From NCBI GenBank assembly GCA_964482235.1, contig CAYZWU010000004.1, positions 136,649-200,648 of the forward strand: a DNA stretch of 64,000 nucleotides, given 5' to 3'. The notes under the pieces were generated by a model, which was not told where the DNA came from, ran no database searches, and saw only the letters and a program-made list of their open reading frames with translations. Source of the DNA: CAYZWU01 sp964482235. Its GTDB lineage: Bacteria > Planctomycetota > B15-G4 > CAYZWU01. This document shows positions 35,166 to 44,545 of the stretch, in pieces; within the stretch, counting starts at the first letter, position 1; the number at the start of each line of letters is the position of its first letter. Made by a program: the position numbers and the translations under genes.

Positions 35166-36107
35166 TTACGATCTCTTCGTCTCGCCCCCCACTGCGCCCA
35201 GCGCGCAGGCCATCGATCCCGCCACCACGAGAACGGCACCGGCCACGGCCAGGGCGTTCAGGCTCTCGGTATCGAGGAGATGGGGAAAGAGCGCTGCCCC
35301 CGCCTCCACGGCGACGAGGGTGAGAAGCGGCGTGACGGCCAGCACGGCGCCCGTTCTGGATGCGGCCCAGTGGTCGAGGGACTCGGCAAAGCAGCCGTAG
35401 GCCAGCAAGGTGTTGAGAGCGCAGAAAACCAGGAGCCATGTCTCGAGCCCGTCCATCTCGAGAAGCTGCCGCGGCTCGGACAGGGGAAGAAAAAGGAAGC
35501 TCCCCAGGATATAGAGGAAGAGCAGAACCGTTCCCGAGCTCATCGTCCGCAGCAGCTGCTTCTGCGCCATGCCGTAGGCGGCCCAGGACAGAGCCGCCAC
35601 GACGATCAGGCAGACGCCGGCCAGGTAGCCCTCGAGGTCATCCAGCAGGTCGCGGAACCGCTGGTTGAAGAAGAGGAGCAGCCCCACCAGGAGTATGAGG
35701 AGCCCTGTTGCCTGAACGGGGGTGAACCTTTCCCTGAAGATCATCACGCCGCCCAGCATCAGGAAGACCGGCGCCAGCTGGATCACCACCTGAGCCGTGC
35801 CCGGTGAGAGAAGATCGAGCCCGGCCAGATAGATCGCATAGTTCCCGCAGAGAAAGAGAGCTGCCAGAAAAAGCAGCGCGATCGTGCCGGCCGAAGGGCG
35901 CCGGAGCGCCCGGAATCCCCTGCGCCGCACCTCGAAGATCCCGAGCAGAACGGCTGCCGCGACGAAGCGGAACCAGGTGATCGTGTAGAGATCCAGCGAG
36001 TCCAGGAGGATCTTGAGAGGAAGGGGCAGGACACCCCAGAGCAGAACGGTGAGAACCGAAAGAGCCAGTCCGAGGCGCCAGCGGCCTGTGGTCGTGTGTC
36101 TTTCCAT
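35166..36107 (-). CDS. EamA/DMT-family transporter
   Basis: A 313-residue inner-membrane permease with ten predicted helices in two EamA halves (residues about 10-145 and 165-305). The halves share the family pattern: an arginine-rich loop after helix 2 (ITWFRFVAAAVLLG) in the first, and AASRTGAVLAVTPLLTLVAVEAG in the second. DMT members export or exchange small metabolites; the substrate is unknown. Its stop faces the mutase gene 45 bases away without a clear terminator. It begins 1 base before the end of the upstream lipoprotein gene, so the two are probably co-transcribed. Confidence 0.85.
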   Translation of the reverse strand: MERHTTTGRWRLGLALSVLTVLLWGVLPLPLKILLDSLDLYTITWFRFVAAAVLLGIFEVRRRGFRALRRPSAGTIALLFLAALFLCGNYAIYLAGLDLLSPGTAQVVIQLAPVFLMLGGVMIFRERFTPVQATGLLILLVGLLLFFNQRFRDLLDDLEGYLAGVCLIVVAALSWAAYGMAQKQLLRTMSSGTVLLFLYILGSFLFLPLSEPRQLLEMDGLETWLLVFCALNTLLAYGCFAESLDHWAASRTGAVLAVTPLLTLVAVEAGAALFPHLLDTESLNALAVAGAVLVVAGSMACALGAVGGETKRS

Positions 36108-36108
36108 G

Positions 36109-37068
36109 TCAGAGGGAGATCCGCTCCAGCTCCTCGGCCACGTGAAAGCCCTTCTCCTCGATCGATTGCCGCGCCTCGCTATCCTCGCTGAGCGCAGGGT
36201 TCGTGTGGTTCAGGTGGAGGAACCGCACCTTGCCGCGCTCCGAGGCCGGCAGCGGCTCGAACCGCCTCATGCTGGATTCGATTTTCGGATGGGGAAAGGA
36301 GGACATGTCGCGGCCCGGCATCTCCCTGTTCGAGAAGAAGGTCCCGTCCAGGTAGGCCGCGTCGACGTCGGCGATCTTCTCCTCGATGCGCGTTCCCATC
36401 GCGTCGAGATCCTCCCACTTGTCGATGTCGGGGATGAAGAGGACGGAGCGGTTGGGGCCGTCGATCCGGAATCCGACGACCTCGGAGTACTCCTGCCTGT
36501 GCGGCACGAGGAAGGGGGTGATTGAGAGACGGTCGTTGAGCTGCACCGCTGTATCGTGGGCCAGCGGCTCGATGACGATGTTCCTGTAGGCGACGAGCTG
36601 GCTCCACGGACCGTTGTCCCGCAGGAAGGCGGCCATGCGCGGCATGGCGAAGACGGGAACGCCCTTCGTGCCCATCGACTCGAGTCCGAGAAACATCAAT
36701 CCCGTGTAATGGCCCATGTGGGCATGTGTGAGGAGGATCCCGTCGATCCCCGGCTTCGCCGGCACGGGGTAGTGCCTGTCGAGAAGGTGGAGCTGCTCCC
36801 TGAAATCGGGCGTGGCATCGAGAATCCAGCGCTGCGACGTGGCGGGGTCGACAATCGCCAGCGACGTGACCAGGCGCTTCTTCGATCGATCGATCCACCT
36901 CTCCGTATCGCGGTCCCCCGCCTGGGGCACGCCGCCGTCCTGGGCGATGCCGAGCACCACGACGCAGGGCTCCGTGAGGGAACGGGATTCGCCCGAGCCG
37001 GTGGAGAGGCAGCCTGCGGTCAGGCCGGACAGGCAGAGGAGGAGAAACGTCATTTTCAACAACAACAT
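36109..37068 (-). CDS. PqqB-like metallo-beta-lactamase-fold lipoprotein
   Basis: The start at 37068 was chosen because it places a lipoprotein signal peptide at the N-terminus, with lipobox LTAGC and Cys20; the upstream in-frame extension to 37218 has no export signal. The mature protein begins with VLGIAQDGGVPQAGD, a variant of the opening strand of PqqB-type hydrolases, followed by the metal motif LTHAHMGHYTG (HxHxGH), further histidines in LVPHRQEY, an acidic residue in IPDIDKWED and the HLNHTNP end motif. PqqB is a hydroxylase of PQQ synthesis, but free-standing PqqB-like exported proteins are probably hydrolases of unknown substrate. No other pqq gene is present. Confidence 0.8.
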   Translation of the reverse strand: MLLLKMTFLLLCLSGLTAGCLSTGSGESRSLTEPCVVVLGIAQDGGVPQAGDRDTERWIDRSKKRLVTSLAIVDPATSQRWILDATPDFREQLHLLDRHYPVPAKPGIDGILLTHAHMGHYTGLMFLGLESMGTKGVPVFAMPRMAAFLRDNGPWSQLVAYRNIVIEPLAHDTAVQLNDRLSITPFLVPHRQEYSEVVGFRIDGPNRSVLFIPDIDKWEDLDAMGTRIEEKIADVDAAYLDGTFFSNREMPGRDMSSFPHPKIESSMRRFEPLPASERGKVRFLHLNHTNPALSEDSEARQSIEEKGFHVAEELERISL

Positions 37069-37200
37069 CGGCAGACACCTCGACGATCGAATACGAGGAG
37101 AGAAATACTCGTTCCGCTCCTTATGCAGTCTGTGAAACAACCCAACCACTCTAGCTTCCGCGATTCCGCCTGTCATGCTCCATCCCCTTTCGGTGATGAG

Positions 37201-37231
37201 AAAAAAAACCGCCGGCACGCGGCCGACGGTT
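37201..37231 (-). terminator. Intrinsic terminator of the subtilisin gene
   Basis: On the minus strand AACCGTCGGCC and GCCGGCGGTT pair with one G-U pair, and the stem is followed at once by a run of eight T. It lies about 47 bases after the stop codon of the protease gene. Confidence 0.85.
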
Positions 37232-37277
37232 CTTTATCTCTGTCTGCCGGAAATCCACCCGGCAATCGAAACGGCTT

Positions 37278-39137
37278 CTACGGCGTCACCTCGAAAGAAA
37301 AGCTGTCCTCGGCGATGACACTCGAGGGGTGTGTTCCCAACCTCAGGTAGAGATCGTAGATGTTGCCCACGGGAGCGGCCATGGGAATATGGACGTGCTG
37401 CAGGGAATTGATCGTTCCGCTGGCAGGAATCGTGATCACGAGCGGACCCCTGACAGGATTGCCGCTGTACGGGGAGCCGTACAGGTCCACATCGATCCAG
37501 GCGTCCGTCGTGACGGGCGCGGAGCCGGTGTTGAGGATGTCGACCCAGAAGTCCAGGTCGCCGCCCCGGGGCACCACCGTGGTGACCGGTGTCAAGGTCA
37601 CGGAGACGCCGCCGTGGTTCAAGGCGCCCTGGACCGCATCGGGAGCCCAGACCATGCCGGATCCGTAGTCGTTGTCCTTGCCGGCGGCTCCGAGATCGAT
37701 CGCCGTGTCCTCGAGGATCTGCTGCACGTCGTCAGGCGTGAGGCTCGGATTCGCTTCCAGCATGAGGGCGCAGACACCGGCGATGTGCGGCGTGGACATG
37801 GATGTGCCCGACCAGGTGTCGCCGCTGTAACCGCCGTTCCAGGTCGTGGAATTCACGTTCTCGCCCGGTGCCGTCATGTCGGGCTTGGTCAGACCGGGCG
37901 GGTACGGGTAGTCGAAGAACGGCGCCTCGTACCACTCCGTGGGGCCGTAGCTCGAGAAGTAGGCGTAGGTGTTGTTCTTGTAGCCCAGGGCGCCGGCACA
38001 GACCACTTCCGGGCAGTCGCCGGGGGTCCGGATGTTGTCCGGCTCGACGATCCACGTGTAGTGCCGCTCGTTGCCGGCGCAGATGACCTGCGTGGTCCCG
38101 GCAGCCTTGACGTACTGGCAGGTTTCGCGCCACGTGACGCGGTGGGGCAGCCACTCCTGCCACCAGCCCATGCTCATGCTGAGGACGTCGGCGCCGTTGT
38201 CGGCAGCGTACTCCATCCCTTCCCAGCAGGTGGCCTCATCTGTGTAGGTGACCCAGTATCCACACTTGCAGGTCATGAGCTTCACGCCTGGAGCCACGCC
38301 CGTCTGGGTGCCACCCGAGCCGTCGCCGCCCACGGTACCGGAACAGTGCGTCCCGTGGCCGTAGTCGTCCATGGGATTGTTGTCGCCCAGGCCGAAATCG
38401 TACCCGACGAGATCGTCAATATAGCCGTTGCCGTCGTCGTCGACGCCGTTGAGATCATCGGTGTCCCAGACGACCCCGTCGTTGTCCATGTCCTCGCCCG
38501 GATTGACCCAGGTGTTGTTGCTCAGGTCGCTATGGTAGTAGTCCATGCCCGTGTCGATCATGGCTACAACGACCCCGCTTCCATCCACGCCGTAGGTGGA
38601 CCAGGCCTGGTCCGCGCCGATCCACTCGATTCCCCAGGCGTTGGCCCTGCCGCCGCCGGCGGCCGGGGACGGCGCTGGAGCGGGAGCCGGCTGCACCGGG
38701 GCCATGAAAGCCTCGCGCGGCACGTTCTCCCTGATCGACCTGATGTCGCTCCTCTTCGCGATCTCGGCCACGACGCTCCTGTCGACCCAGCCGGCGATCG
38801 TGTTGTTGATCCAGAGATGCTTCATCCCCTCGGCCCTGCCCTGGGAGGCCATCGACTCGAGATAGGCCCTGATGTCGGCTTGCGACTCGGCAGCATGCCT
38901 CTTCAGGAGGCTGCAGACAGCGCGCCGCCCCAACTGCCTGGACTTGCCGCTGGCCGCCGCGTCGAGCTGAGCCACATCGGGGCGGTCCTTCATCACGATG
39001 ATGACACGAACGAGGTCGCCCTGCTCCGCCTGGCCGGGCGCCGGCCGGGGACCGGCTGCATCGCCGCCGATGGCCGTTAACGACAGGCTGACAACGGCGA
39101 GGAGAAGAAATCCGCAGACACGTATTTCTCGACTCAT
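37278..39137 (-). CDS. Secreted subtilisin-like serine protease (S8) with propeptide
   Basis: An exported endopeptidase of 619 residues. Layout: signal peptide (1-28), inhibitor propeptide (about 40-145), Pro/Ala linker (148-160), catalytic domain (165-505) and a C-terminal beta domain (510-619) of the CARDB or PPC kind. The triad is complete: Asp195 in VAMIDTGMD, His261 in GHGTHCSG and Ser446 in GTSMSTPH. An acidic insert (about 216-242) rich in Asp and Asn resembles a calcium-binding loop. Six or more cysteines lie in the catalytic domain, so disulfides are likely. GAAGGAG precedes the ATG. Its role is probably extracellular protein breakdown. Confidence 0.93.
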   Translation of the reverse strand: MSREIRVCGFLLLAVVSLSLTAIGGDAAGPRPAPGQAEQGDLVRVIIVMKDRPDVAQLDAAASGKSRQLGRRAVCSLLKRHAAESQADIRAYLESMASQGRAEGMKHLWINNTIAGWVDRSVVAEIAKRSDIRSIRENVPREAFMAPVQPAPAPAPSPAAGGGRANAWGIEWIGADQAWSTYGVDGSGVVVAMIDTGMDYYHSDLSNNTWVNPGEDMDNDGVVWDTDDLNGVDDDGNGYIDDLVGYDFGLGDNNPMDDYGHGTHCSGTVGGDGSGGTQTGVAPGVKLMTCKCGYWVTYTDEATCWEGMEYAADNGADVLSMSMGWWQEWLPHRVTWRETCQYVKAAGTTQVICAGNERHYTWIVEPDNIRTPGDCPEVVCAGALGYKNNTYAYFSSYGPTEWYEAPFFDYPYPPGLTKPDMTAPGENVNSTTWNGGYSGDTWSGTSMSTPHIAGVCALMLEANPSLTPDDVQQILEDTAIDLGAAGKDNDYGSGMVWAPDAVQGALNHGGVSVTLTPVTTVVPRGGDLDFWVDILNTGSAPVTTDAWIDVDLYGSPYSGNPVRGPLVITIPASGTINSLQHVHIPMAAPVGNIYDLYLRLGTHPSSVIAEDSFSFEVTP

Positions 39138-39313
39138 AGTTGTTCTCCTTCTGCAATAGGAAAAATCATGATGGACCGAAACATTGTCTTAGGCTTGTAG
39201 GCTTTGGCTGCCGTCTATCGGGTGCTTCGGAAATAAAGGGAACCAAGGCTTCCCACTGATCATAGCCGGATCACCGTTCAACGCAATGAAAAAGAGACGC
39301 CTTGATCGGGACA

Positions 39314-39352
39314 CAAAAACGGGTGCGGGAAGAATGGACTTCCCACACCCGC
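39314..39352 (-). terminator. Intrinsic terminator of the beta-helix protein gene
   Basis: On the minus strand a 13-base stem with one mismatch (CGGGTGTGGGAAG against CTTCCCGCACCCG) is followed directly by TTTTTG, about 45 bases after the stop of the beta-helix gene. Confidence 0.8.
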
Positions 39353-39396
39353 TCTATATCGAACTGTTCAAAACCTGGCACGCGGCCTCGAGCGCT

Positions 39397-40685
39397 TTAT
39401 CGCGGAGTCAAGACCAGAAGATTGGTCAGGACCGTATCAGGATCCCATCCCGGGCCGACCTTGGCCTGGAAGGGGAATTCCGCACCGGGCACCCAGTGCG
39501 TCGGAGCCGTCACGTCGAATATCAACGAACCGTTGGCGGCGACGCTGCCGATGATCAGCATCTTCTTGATGTTGATGAAAAGATCGCCGTACTTCGTCGG
39601 AACAGGCTGGTTTAGGATATCGTATCCGATGGCCAGCTTCACCGGTGTCGTGTTCGGCGGACCGATCACGCGGAAGGAGAAGGGGCTGCCGGGGATCACG
39701 GTGCCGTTGTGATAGAGATGGGTGTGGAACTCATCGGCACCCATGTCGACGCAGCCGTCATGGATCCGCGGATCCTTCTCGAAGTCGCCGAGAAGATCCG
39801 CCGGAACGGATCCGTTGTCACCCGCATTCTTGCAGAGAGAATCGAAGGTCAGATGGAAGTCGCCCACTGCCGGCTCCACGAAGAGCGGATCCTCGTCGAT
39901 CATCCCCGCTCCCCAGTTCAGCGTGCACCCCGATGCCACGTAGGACGACGACAGCCCCCCTTCGACATCTGAGTAGCTGATGCTCACCACGGAAGGATCA
40001 GGGGTGGAACCGATGAACAGCTCGCGACCCGTCGAAGCAGTGTTGCCCCAGACGATCGTGTTGGCAATCACGACGGACGACCTGTTGTGGCACTTGATCC
40101 CTCCGCCGTAATCGGCGGTGTTTCCGAAGACCGTGTTGTTCACGATTAAGGGAGCAGAGGATTCAACGAAGATTCCACCGCCGCCAGCCAGGCTGCCCGA
40201 TGAAAGATTCGAGTAGATCGTGTTGTTGGATATGACCGGATCGGCCGAATTCCTGGCGTGGATCCCCGCACCATGGACGGCGAAGTTCCCGAAGATGATG
40301 TTGTTAGTCAGCAGAGGAGACGCTCCATCACAGTGGATGGCGCCGCCGGTGTAGCTCGATACAACAGCTCCGTCGCCGTTCGTCAGGCTGAATCCATCGA
40401 GAACCGTATCGGCGCCTTCCCCGTTGGTGAAGGAGATGACAGGCCCGGCCAGCCCGCCGTCGATGATCGTGTGGGCGGGACCGTACTTGCTGTGAACCAC
40501 CACGGCCTTGCCAAGGAAATCGATGTTTTCCGTATAGATCCCGGACTTGACCACGATCACGTCACCCGGCAGTGCCGCATTGATCGCGTCCTGGATCGTG
40601 GATGATCCGATGGCACCTGCAGCGTATCGGCGAAGGCCGAAGCAGGAAGAAGGAAAAGCACAAAAAAGAGTAACGGCAACCTCAT
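39397..40685 (-). CDS. Secreted right-handed beta-helix protein, N-terminal frameshift
   Basis: The coding signal starts at the ATG at 40685, after a strong AGGAGGT site, and encodes a clear signal peptide (MRLPLLFFVLFLLPASAFA) and then TLQVPSDHP. There the frame breaks: the next expected residues TIQDAINAALPGDVIVV lie in the other frame, and adding one base near 40599-40601 joins them. The remainder (about 400 residues) is a parallel beta-helix with PbH1-type repeats (SGIYTENIDF, NTIYSNLSSG, NTVFGNTADYGGG, NTIVWGNTAS), then VDMGADEF, a common end of this family, and a 90-residue beta domain. It is either a sequencing error, a recent pseudogene, or a phase-variable gene. An alternative in-frame start at 40716 lacks a signal peptide. 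Confidence 0.75.
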
Positions 40686-40757
40686 GACGGACCTCCTGGC
40701 GCTTCACGCGCAGCATGAACAGTGTAATCGATACAAGGCCTAGGTTTTCCAGGTCCC

Positions 40758-40785
40758 ATTATAAATCAAGCAGCTTCCATATTAA
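40758..40785 (-). promoter_or_regulatory. Promoter of the beta-helix protein gene
   Basis: On the minus strand a perfect TATAAT lies 16 bases after TTAATA, about 70 bases upstream of the ATG at 40685. The surrounding DNA is AT-rich. Confidence 0.5.
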
Positions 40786-41269
40786 GAAGTATTATATTAA
40801 TTTTGAATCATAGTTATACTAATGCATACGAATCTTCCCTTATGTAAAAAAAAATACATTCCGAGAAAACCCTGGCAGAGTCGCCGTTAACCACTAACTT
40901 CTATCAGGTTAAGGGGGCCACCCCACCCCCTGCAATCCGGCGACAAACGGACATTCAAATCCTCTCCCGAGTCAAATAAAAATATTTCATTCTGGCCGTT
41001 CAGCGCGCCTTGCTTCTCCATGCCGATTCGCCTAAAGTCGGCGGCGCGAACCACGAGCGGCGCCGGCGCCCGGCATTTCTTTGGGATTGTCCCGTCCCCC
41101 TTGTTCGATGTAACATGGCCGTCACCAAGGGCGCAGGGTCAAGCGCCGGCAGTGAAAACAGGAAGAAGCGCAATAACCGACCATTGATCATATCTACTGG
41201 AACTCTCCCTCACGGCCTGATAGCCTGGAGGACAGTTTTTTTTGATTTCCAAAAGGGAGGAATCGGCAA
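40786..41269. other. Intergenic region between divergent genes, AT-rich on the left
   Basis: The left part (to about 40870) is strongly AT-rich and contains a run of nine A residues and a TATACT box on the plus strand. The right part is ordinary GC-rich sequence with an AAGGGAGG ribosome site for the acyl-CoA dehydrogenase gene. No convincing coding sequence, RNA gene or plus-strand promoter pair was found; a frame of 91 codons at 41010-41285 lacks protein-like composition. Confidence 0.5.
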
Positions 41270-42427
41270 ATGGAATTCAGTCTGAACGAAGAACAGCAAG
41301 CCATGCAGGAGCTGGCCCGTGAATTCACTGAGGAAAACATCAGTCCCTATGCGGACGACTGGGACAAGGAGCACCACTTCCCCGTCGAGGTCGTTCAGAA
41401 GATGGGTGAGCTCGGCTTCTTCGGCTGCCCGATTCCTGAAGAATACGGAGGGACGGATACGGGTTATCTCGCACAGGCGCTGCTCTGCGAGGAGGTGGCC
41501 CGGGGATCGTCATCCCTTCGCGTGGCCTTCAATACCCAGTGCCTCGGCACGGCCCTCTCCATCATCCGCCACGGCTCGGATGATCAGAAGAAGAAATGGG
41601 TTCCCGACCTGATCGACGGCAAGAAGCTCGGCTGCTTCGCCATCTCGGAGCCGAACGCCGGCTCGGACGTGATGTCCATGACAACGACGGCTATCCCTGA
41701 CGGAGACGGTTTCCTGCTCAACGGATCGAAGACGTGGATCTCCCTGGCCCCTGTCGCGGACATGGCCCTGGTCTACGCCTACCACGACAAGGACGCCGGG
41801 TCGAAGGGAATGAGCGCCTTTCTGGTGGACATGCACCTCGACGGCATCACGACGAGAGAGCTCGAGAAGCTGGGAACCCTTCACTTCCCCACCGGCGAGA
41901 TCGCATTCGAGGATGTTCGTCTTCCGGCCGATGCGCTGCTCGGCGATTTGGGCGCCGGCGTGAAGATCGTTTTCAGCTCCCTCAATCAGACGCGCCTCAG
42001 CTGCGCGGCCGGCGGCGTGGGACTGGCCCAGGCCTGCCTCGATGCGGCCACCAAGTACTGCAACGAGAGAGAACAGTTCGGCAAGCCGATCGGAACCTTC
42101 CAGATGAACCAGGAACTCGTGGCCGTCATGGCTGCCGAGGTGGAAGCGGCCCGTCTTCTCACCTACCGTTCGGCCTGGCAGAAGGATCAGGGCAAATTCG
42201 GGAATGTTCTCGAATCGTGTATCGCCAAGTTCATTGCCGGCGAGACCGTGGTCCGCGCCGCTCACAGCGCGATGAAGATCCTTGGCTCCTACGGCTACTC
42301 GACCGAGTACCCCGTGGCCCGGTACCACCGCGACGCGGCCGTCTACCAGATCGTGGAGGGAACGGTGAACATCCAGAAGATGATCATCGCCCAGGACCAG
42401 CTCGGCTATCGCAAGGCAAACAGGTAA
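41270..42427 (+). CDS. Acyl-CoA dehydrogenase, short-chain (butyryl-CoA) type
   Basis: An FAD enzyme of beta-oxidation, 385 residues. FAD and substrate blocks are canonical: CFAISEPNAGSDVMSM, KTWISLAPVA, REQFGKPIGTFQMNQ, and YQIVEGTVNIQKMIIA, with the catalytic Glu in VEGT, the short- and medium-chain position. It opens an operon with thiolase, 3-hydroxyacyl-CoA dehydrogenase and enoyl-CoA hydratase, a complete beta-oxidation spiral. AAAGGGAGG precedes the ATG. No etfAB gene lies nearby, so its electron acceptor is encoded elsewhere. Confidence 0.93.
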   Translation: MEFSLNEEQQAMQELAREFTEENISPYADDWDKEHHFPVEVVQKMGELGFFGCPIPEEYGGTDTGYLAQALLCEEVARGSSSLRVAFNTQCLGTALSIIRHGSDDQKKKWVPDLIDGKKLGCFAISEPNAGSDVMSMTTTAIPDGDGFLLNGSKTWISLAPVADMALVYAYHDKDAGSKGMSAFLVDMHLDGITTRELEKLGTLHFPTGEIAFEDVRLPADALLGDLGAGVKIVFSSLNQTRLSCAAGGVGLAQACLDAATKYCNEREQFGKPIGTFQMNQELVAVMAAEVEAARLLTYRSAWQKDQGKFGNVLESCIAKFIAGETVVRAAHSAMKILGSYGYSTEYPVARYHRDAAVYQIVEGTVNIQKMIIAQDQLGYRKANR

Positions 42428-42480
42428 TTAGCACGACATAGAACAGACGTTCACCAAGCGTATTCAGAGGAGAAGAATCG

Positions 42481-43665
42481 ATGAGAGAAGTAGTCATACT
42501 CGGCGCCGCCCGGACAGCTGGCGGCAAGTTCGGCGGATCGTTGCAGAAGCTCGCGGCTCCCGAGTTCGGAGCCGTCGCGGTGCGCGCGGCAATCGAGCGT
42601 TCCGGCATCTCCCCCGACGTGGTCGACCAGACCGTTTTCGGCAACGCCTGGCAGGCCGCCATCGGTCCGAACCCGGCGCGCCTGACCTCGGTCAACGGCG
42701 GCGTTCCCGCGGAAGCTCCGGCAGTGAGCATCAACGTCCGTTGCGGTTCGAGCATCCAGTCCCTGATCTTCGGCGCACAGGCGATCAAGGCCGAAGATGT
42801 GGACACCGTGGTCGTGGGCGGCACGGAGAGCACGAACCAGGTCCCCTATGCCCTGCCCAAGGCCCGCTGGGGATACCGGATGGGCAAGGGCGAGCTTGTC
42901 GACCTGATGCACAAGGACGGCTTTCTCTGCCCCCTAGGCGGCGGCCTGATGGGTGAGCTCACCGAGGACGTGAGGGCCGAGCTGGATATCAGCCGCGAGG
43001 AGCAGGACATCTACGCCGTCGACTGCCACAACAAGACCGAAACGGCGGTGAAGGAAGGCAAGTTCAAGGACGAGATCGCTCCCGTGGAGATCAAGGGCCG
43101 CAAGGGCAAGGTCGATGTCTTCGAGAACGAGGAGATCTACCGCGCGGGAATGACCATCGAATCGCTTACCAAGCTGAAGCCCGTCTTCCGGAAGGACGGC
43201 ACCATCACGGCAGGCAACGCCTGCGCCCTTTGCGACGCGGCGGCGGCCCAGGTCCTGATGAACCGCGAGAAGGCCGATAGCCTCGGTCTCAAGCCGATGG
43301 CCCTGCTGCGCGGCTACTCCTTCGTGGGTGTCGACCCGAAGCGCTTCGGGCTCTCCCCCGTCAAGGCAATCCCCGCCGCCCTGAAGCAGGCCGGCGTCAC
43401 GCTGGACGACATCGACCTGATGGAGCTCAACGAGGCTTTCGCAGCCCAGTACATCGCCTGCGAGCGCGAGCTCGGCCTCGACAGGAGCAAGGTCAACGTC
43501 AACGGCGGTGCCATCGCCCTCGGCCATCCCGTGGCAGCCACGGGCTCGAAAATCCTAACCACCCTGCTGTACGCGATGAAGGACCGCGACGCCACCCTCG
43601 GCCTCGTCAGCCTCTGCATCGGAGGCGGAAACGGCGTTGCCGCCGTCGTGGAAAGACTCAACTGA
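42481..43665 (+). CDS. Thiolase (acetyl-CoA C-acyltransferase)
   Basis: A 394-residue thiolase II type enzyme that cleaves 3-oxoacyl-CoA with CoA or forms acetoacetyl-CoA. The nucleophilic Cys is in INVRCGSSIQS (about residue 85-90), the active-site His in IALGHPVAATGS, and the second Cys in SLCIGGGNGVA; NEAFAAQ is also present. It lies 53 bases after the acyl-CoA dehydrogenase gene, with GAGGAGAAG before the ATG. It differs from the SCP2-type thiolase at 25.2 kb, so the window has two separate thiolytic steps. Confidence 0.94.
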   Translation: MREVVILGAARTAGGKFGGSLQKLAAPEFGAVAVRAAIERSGISPDVVDQTVFGNAWQAAIGPNPARLTSVNGGVPAEAPAVSINVRCGSSIQSLIFGAQAIKAEDVDTVVVGGTESTNQVPYALPKARWGYRMGKGELVDLMHKDGFLCPLGGGLMGELTEDVRAELDISREEQDIYAVDCHNKTETAVKEGKFKDEIAPVEIKGRKGKVDVFENEEIYRAGMTIESLTKLKPVFRKDGTITAGNACALCDAAAAQVLMNREKADSLGLKPMALLRGYSFVGVDPKRFGLSPVKAIPAALKQAGVTLDDIDLMELNEAFAAQYIACERELGLDRSKVNVNGGAIALGHPVAATGSKILTTLLYAMKDRDATLGLVSLCIGGGNGVAAVVERLN

Positions 43666-43681
43666 AAAAAGGAGAAGCAAG

Positions 43682-44545
43682 ATGGAGATAAAGAATGTCG
43701 TCATTGTCGGTTCGGGCACCATGGGCGCCGGGATCGGGCAACTCTGCGCCCAGAACGGCATCACGGCCGTGATCACCGACATCAGCCAGGAGCTGGCGGA
43801 CAAGGGCAAGGCCCGCCTGGAGAAGGGCCTCAAGAAGAGAGTGGACAAGGGCAAGATCACCAAGGACACGATGGACGACGTCCTGTCGCGCATCGCCACG
43901 GCCGGCGACCTCTCGCCCGTGGCCGAGGCTGACATCGTGATCGAGAGCGCCCTCGAGGATATGGAGATCAAGAAGAAGATCTTCGCCGAGCTGGACGGCC
44001 TGGCAAGGCCGGACGTGATCCTGGCCACCAACACCACCTCCCTGTCGATCAGCCTCATGGCAGACGCCACGAAGAGGCCGGACAAGGTGGTCCAGATGCA
44101 CTTCTTCAATCCCCCGGTGATCATGAAGCTCGTGGAGATCATGCCGGGTGCCAAGACGTCGGCCGAGACCCTGGCCGCTGCCGAGGCCTTTGCCAAGCAG
44201 CTCGGCAAGGATCCCGTTGTCTGCAAGACCGAGGCTCCGGCCGGTATCGTGAGCCGGACCCTGGGCTGCCTCCTCAACGAGGCGACGTGGATCTGCGCAT
44301 CGGGCGTTGCCGAGCCGGCCGACATCGACAAGGCGATGAAGCTCGGCGCCGGCCATCCGATGGGACCGCTGCAGCTTCTCGACATGATCGGGCTCGACAT
44401 CCACCGCGCCAAGATGCAGACCCTCTTCAGGGAGCTCGGCGATCCGCGCTACAAGCATCCTCCGCTCGTCGACGAGCTGGTCGAGAAGGGCCACCTGGGC
44501 CGCAAGACGGGCCGCGGCTTCTACGACTACAGCGAGGGTAAATGA
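43682..44545 (+). CDS. 3-hydroxyacyl-CoA (3-hydroxybutyryl-CoA) dehydrogenase
   Basis: An NAD-dependent enzyme that oxidises (S)-3-hydroxyacyl-CoA, 287 residues from the ATG at 43682, which follows AAAAGGAG. The Rossmann motif is VGSGTMGAGIGQ (about 7-18), the catalytic region has ATNTTSLSI and MHFFNPPVIMKLVEI with the active His and Glu, and the C-terminal helical domain ends KTGRGFYDYS. The length equals the single-function Hbd form. The downstream crotonase start overlaps its stop by 4 bases. Confidence 0.94.
   Translation: MEIKNVVIVGSGTMGAGIGQLCAQNGITAVITDISQELADKGKARLEKGLKKRVDKGKITKDTMDDVLSRIATAGDLSPVAEADIVIESALEDMEIKKKIFAELDGLARPDVILATNTTSLSISLMADATKRPDKVVQMHFFNPPVIMKLVEIMPGAKTSAETLAAAEAFAKQLGKDPVVCKTEAPAGIVSRTLGCLLNEATWICASGVAEPADIDKAMKLGAGHPMGPLQLLDMIGLDIHRAKMQTLFRELGDPRYKHPPLVDELVEKGHLGRKTGRGFYDYSEGK

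Noticed and set aside
36109..37068. A pyrroloquinoline quinone biosynthesis gene (pqqB)
   Set aside because: The protein is a lipoprotein with only general PqqB-like motifs, and no pqqA, pqqC, pqqD or pqqE gene lies in the window.
41010..41285. A 91-codon plus-strand frame before the acyl-CoA dehydrogenase gene
   Set aside because: No ribosome site, no family resemblance, and it runs across the real ribosome site and start of the next gene.
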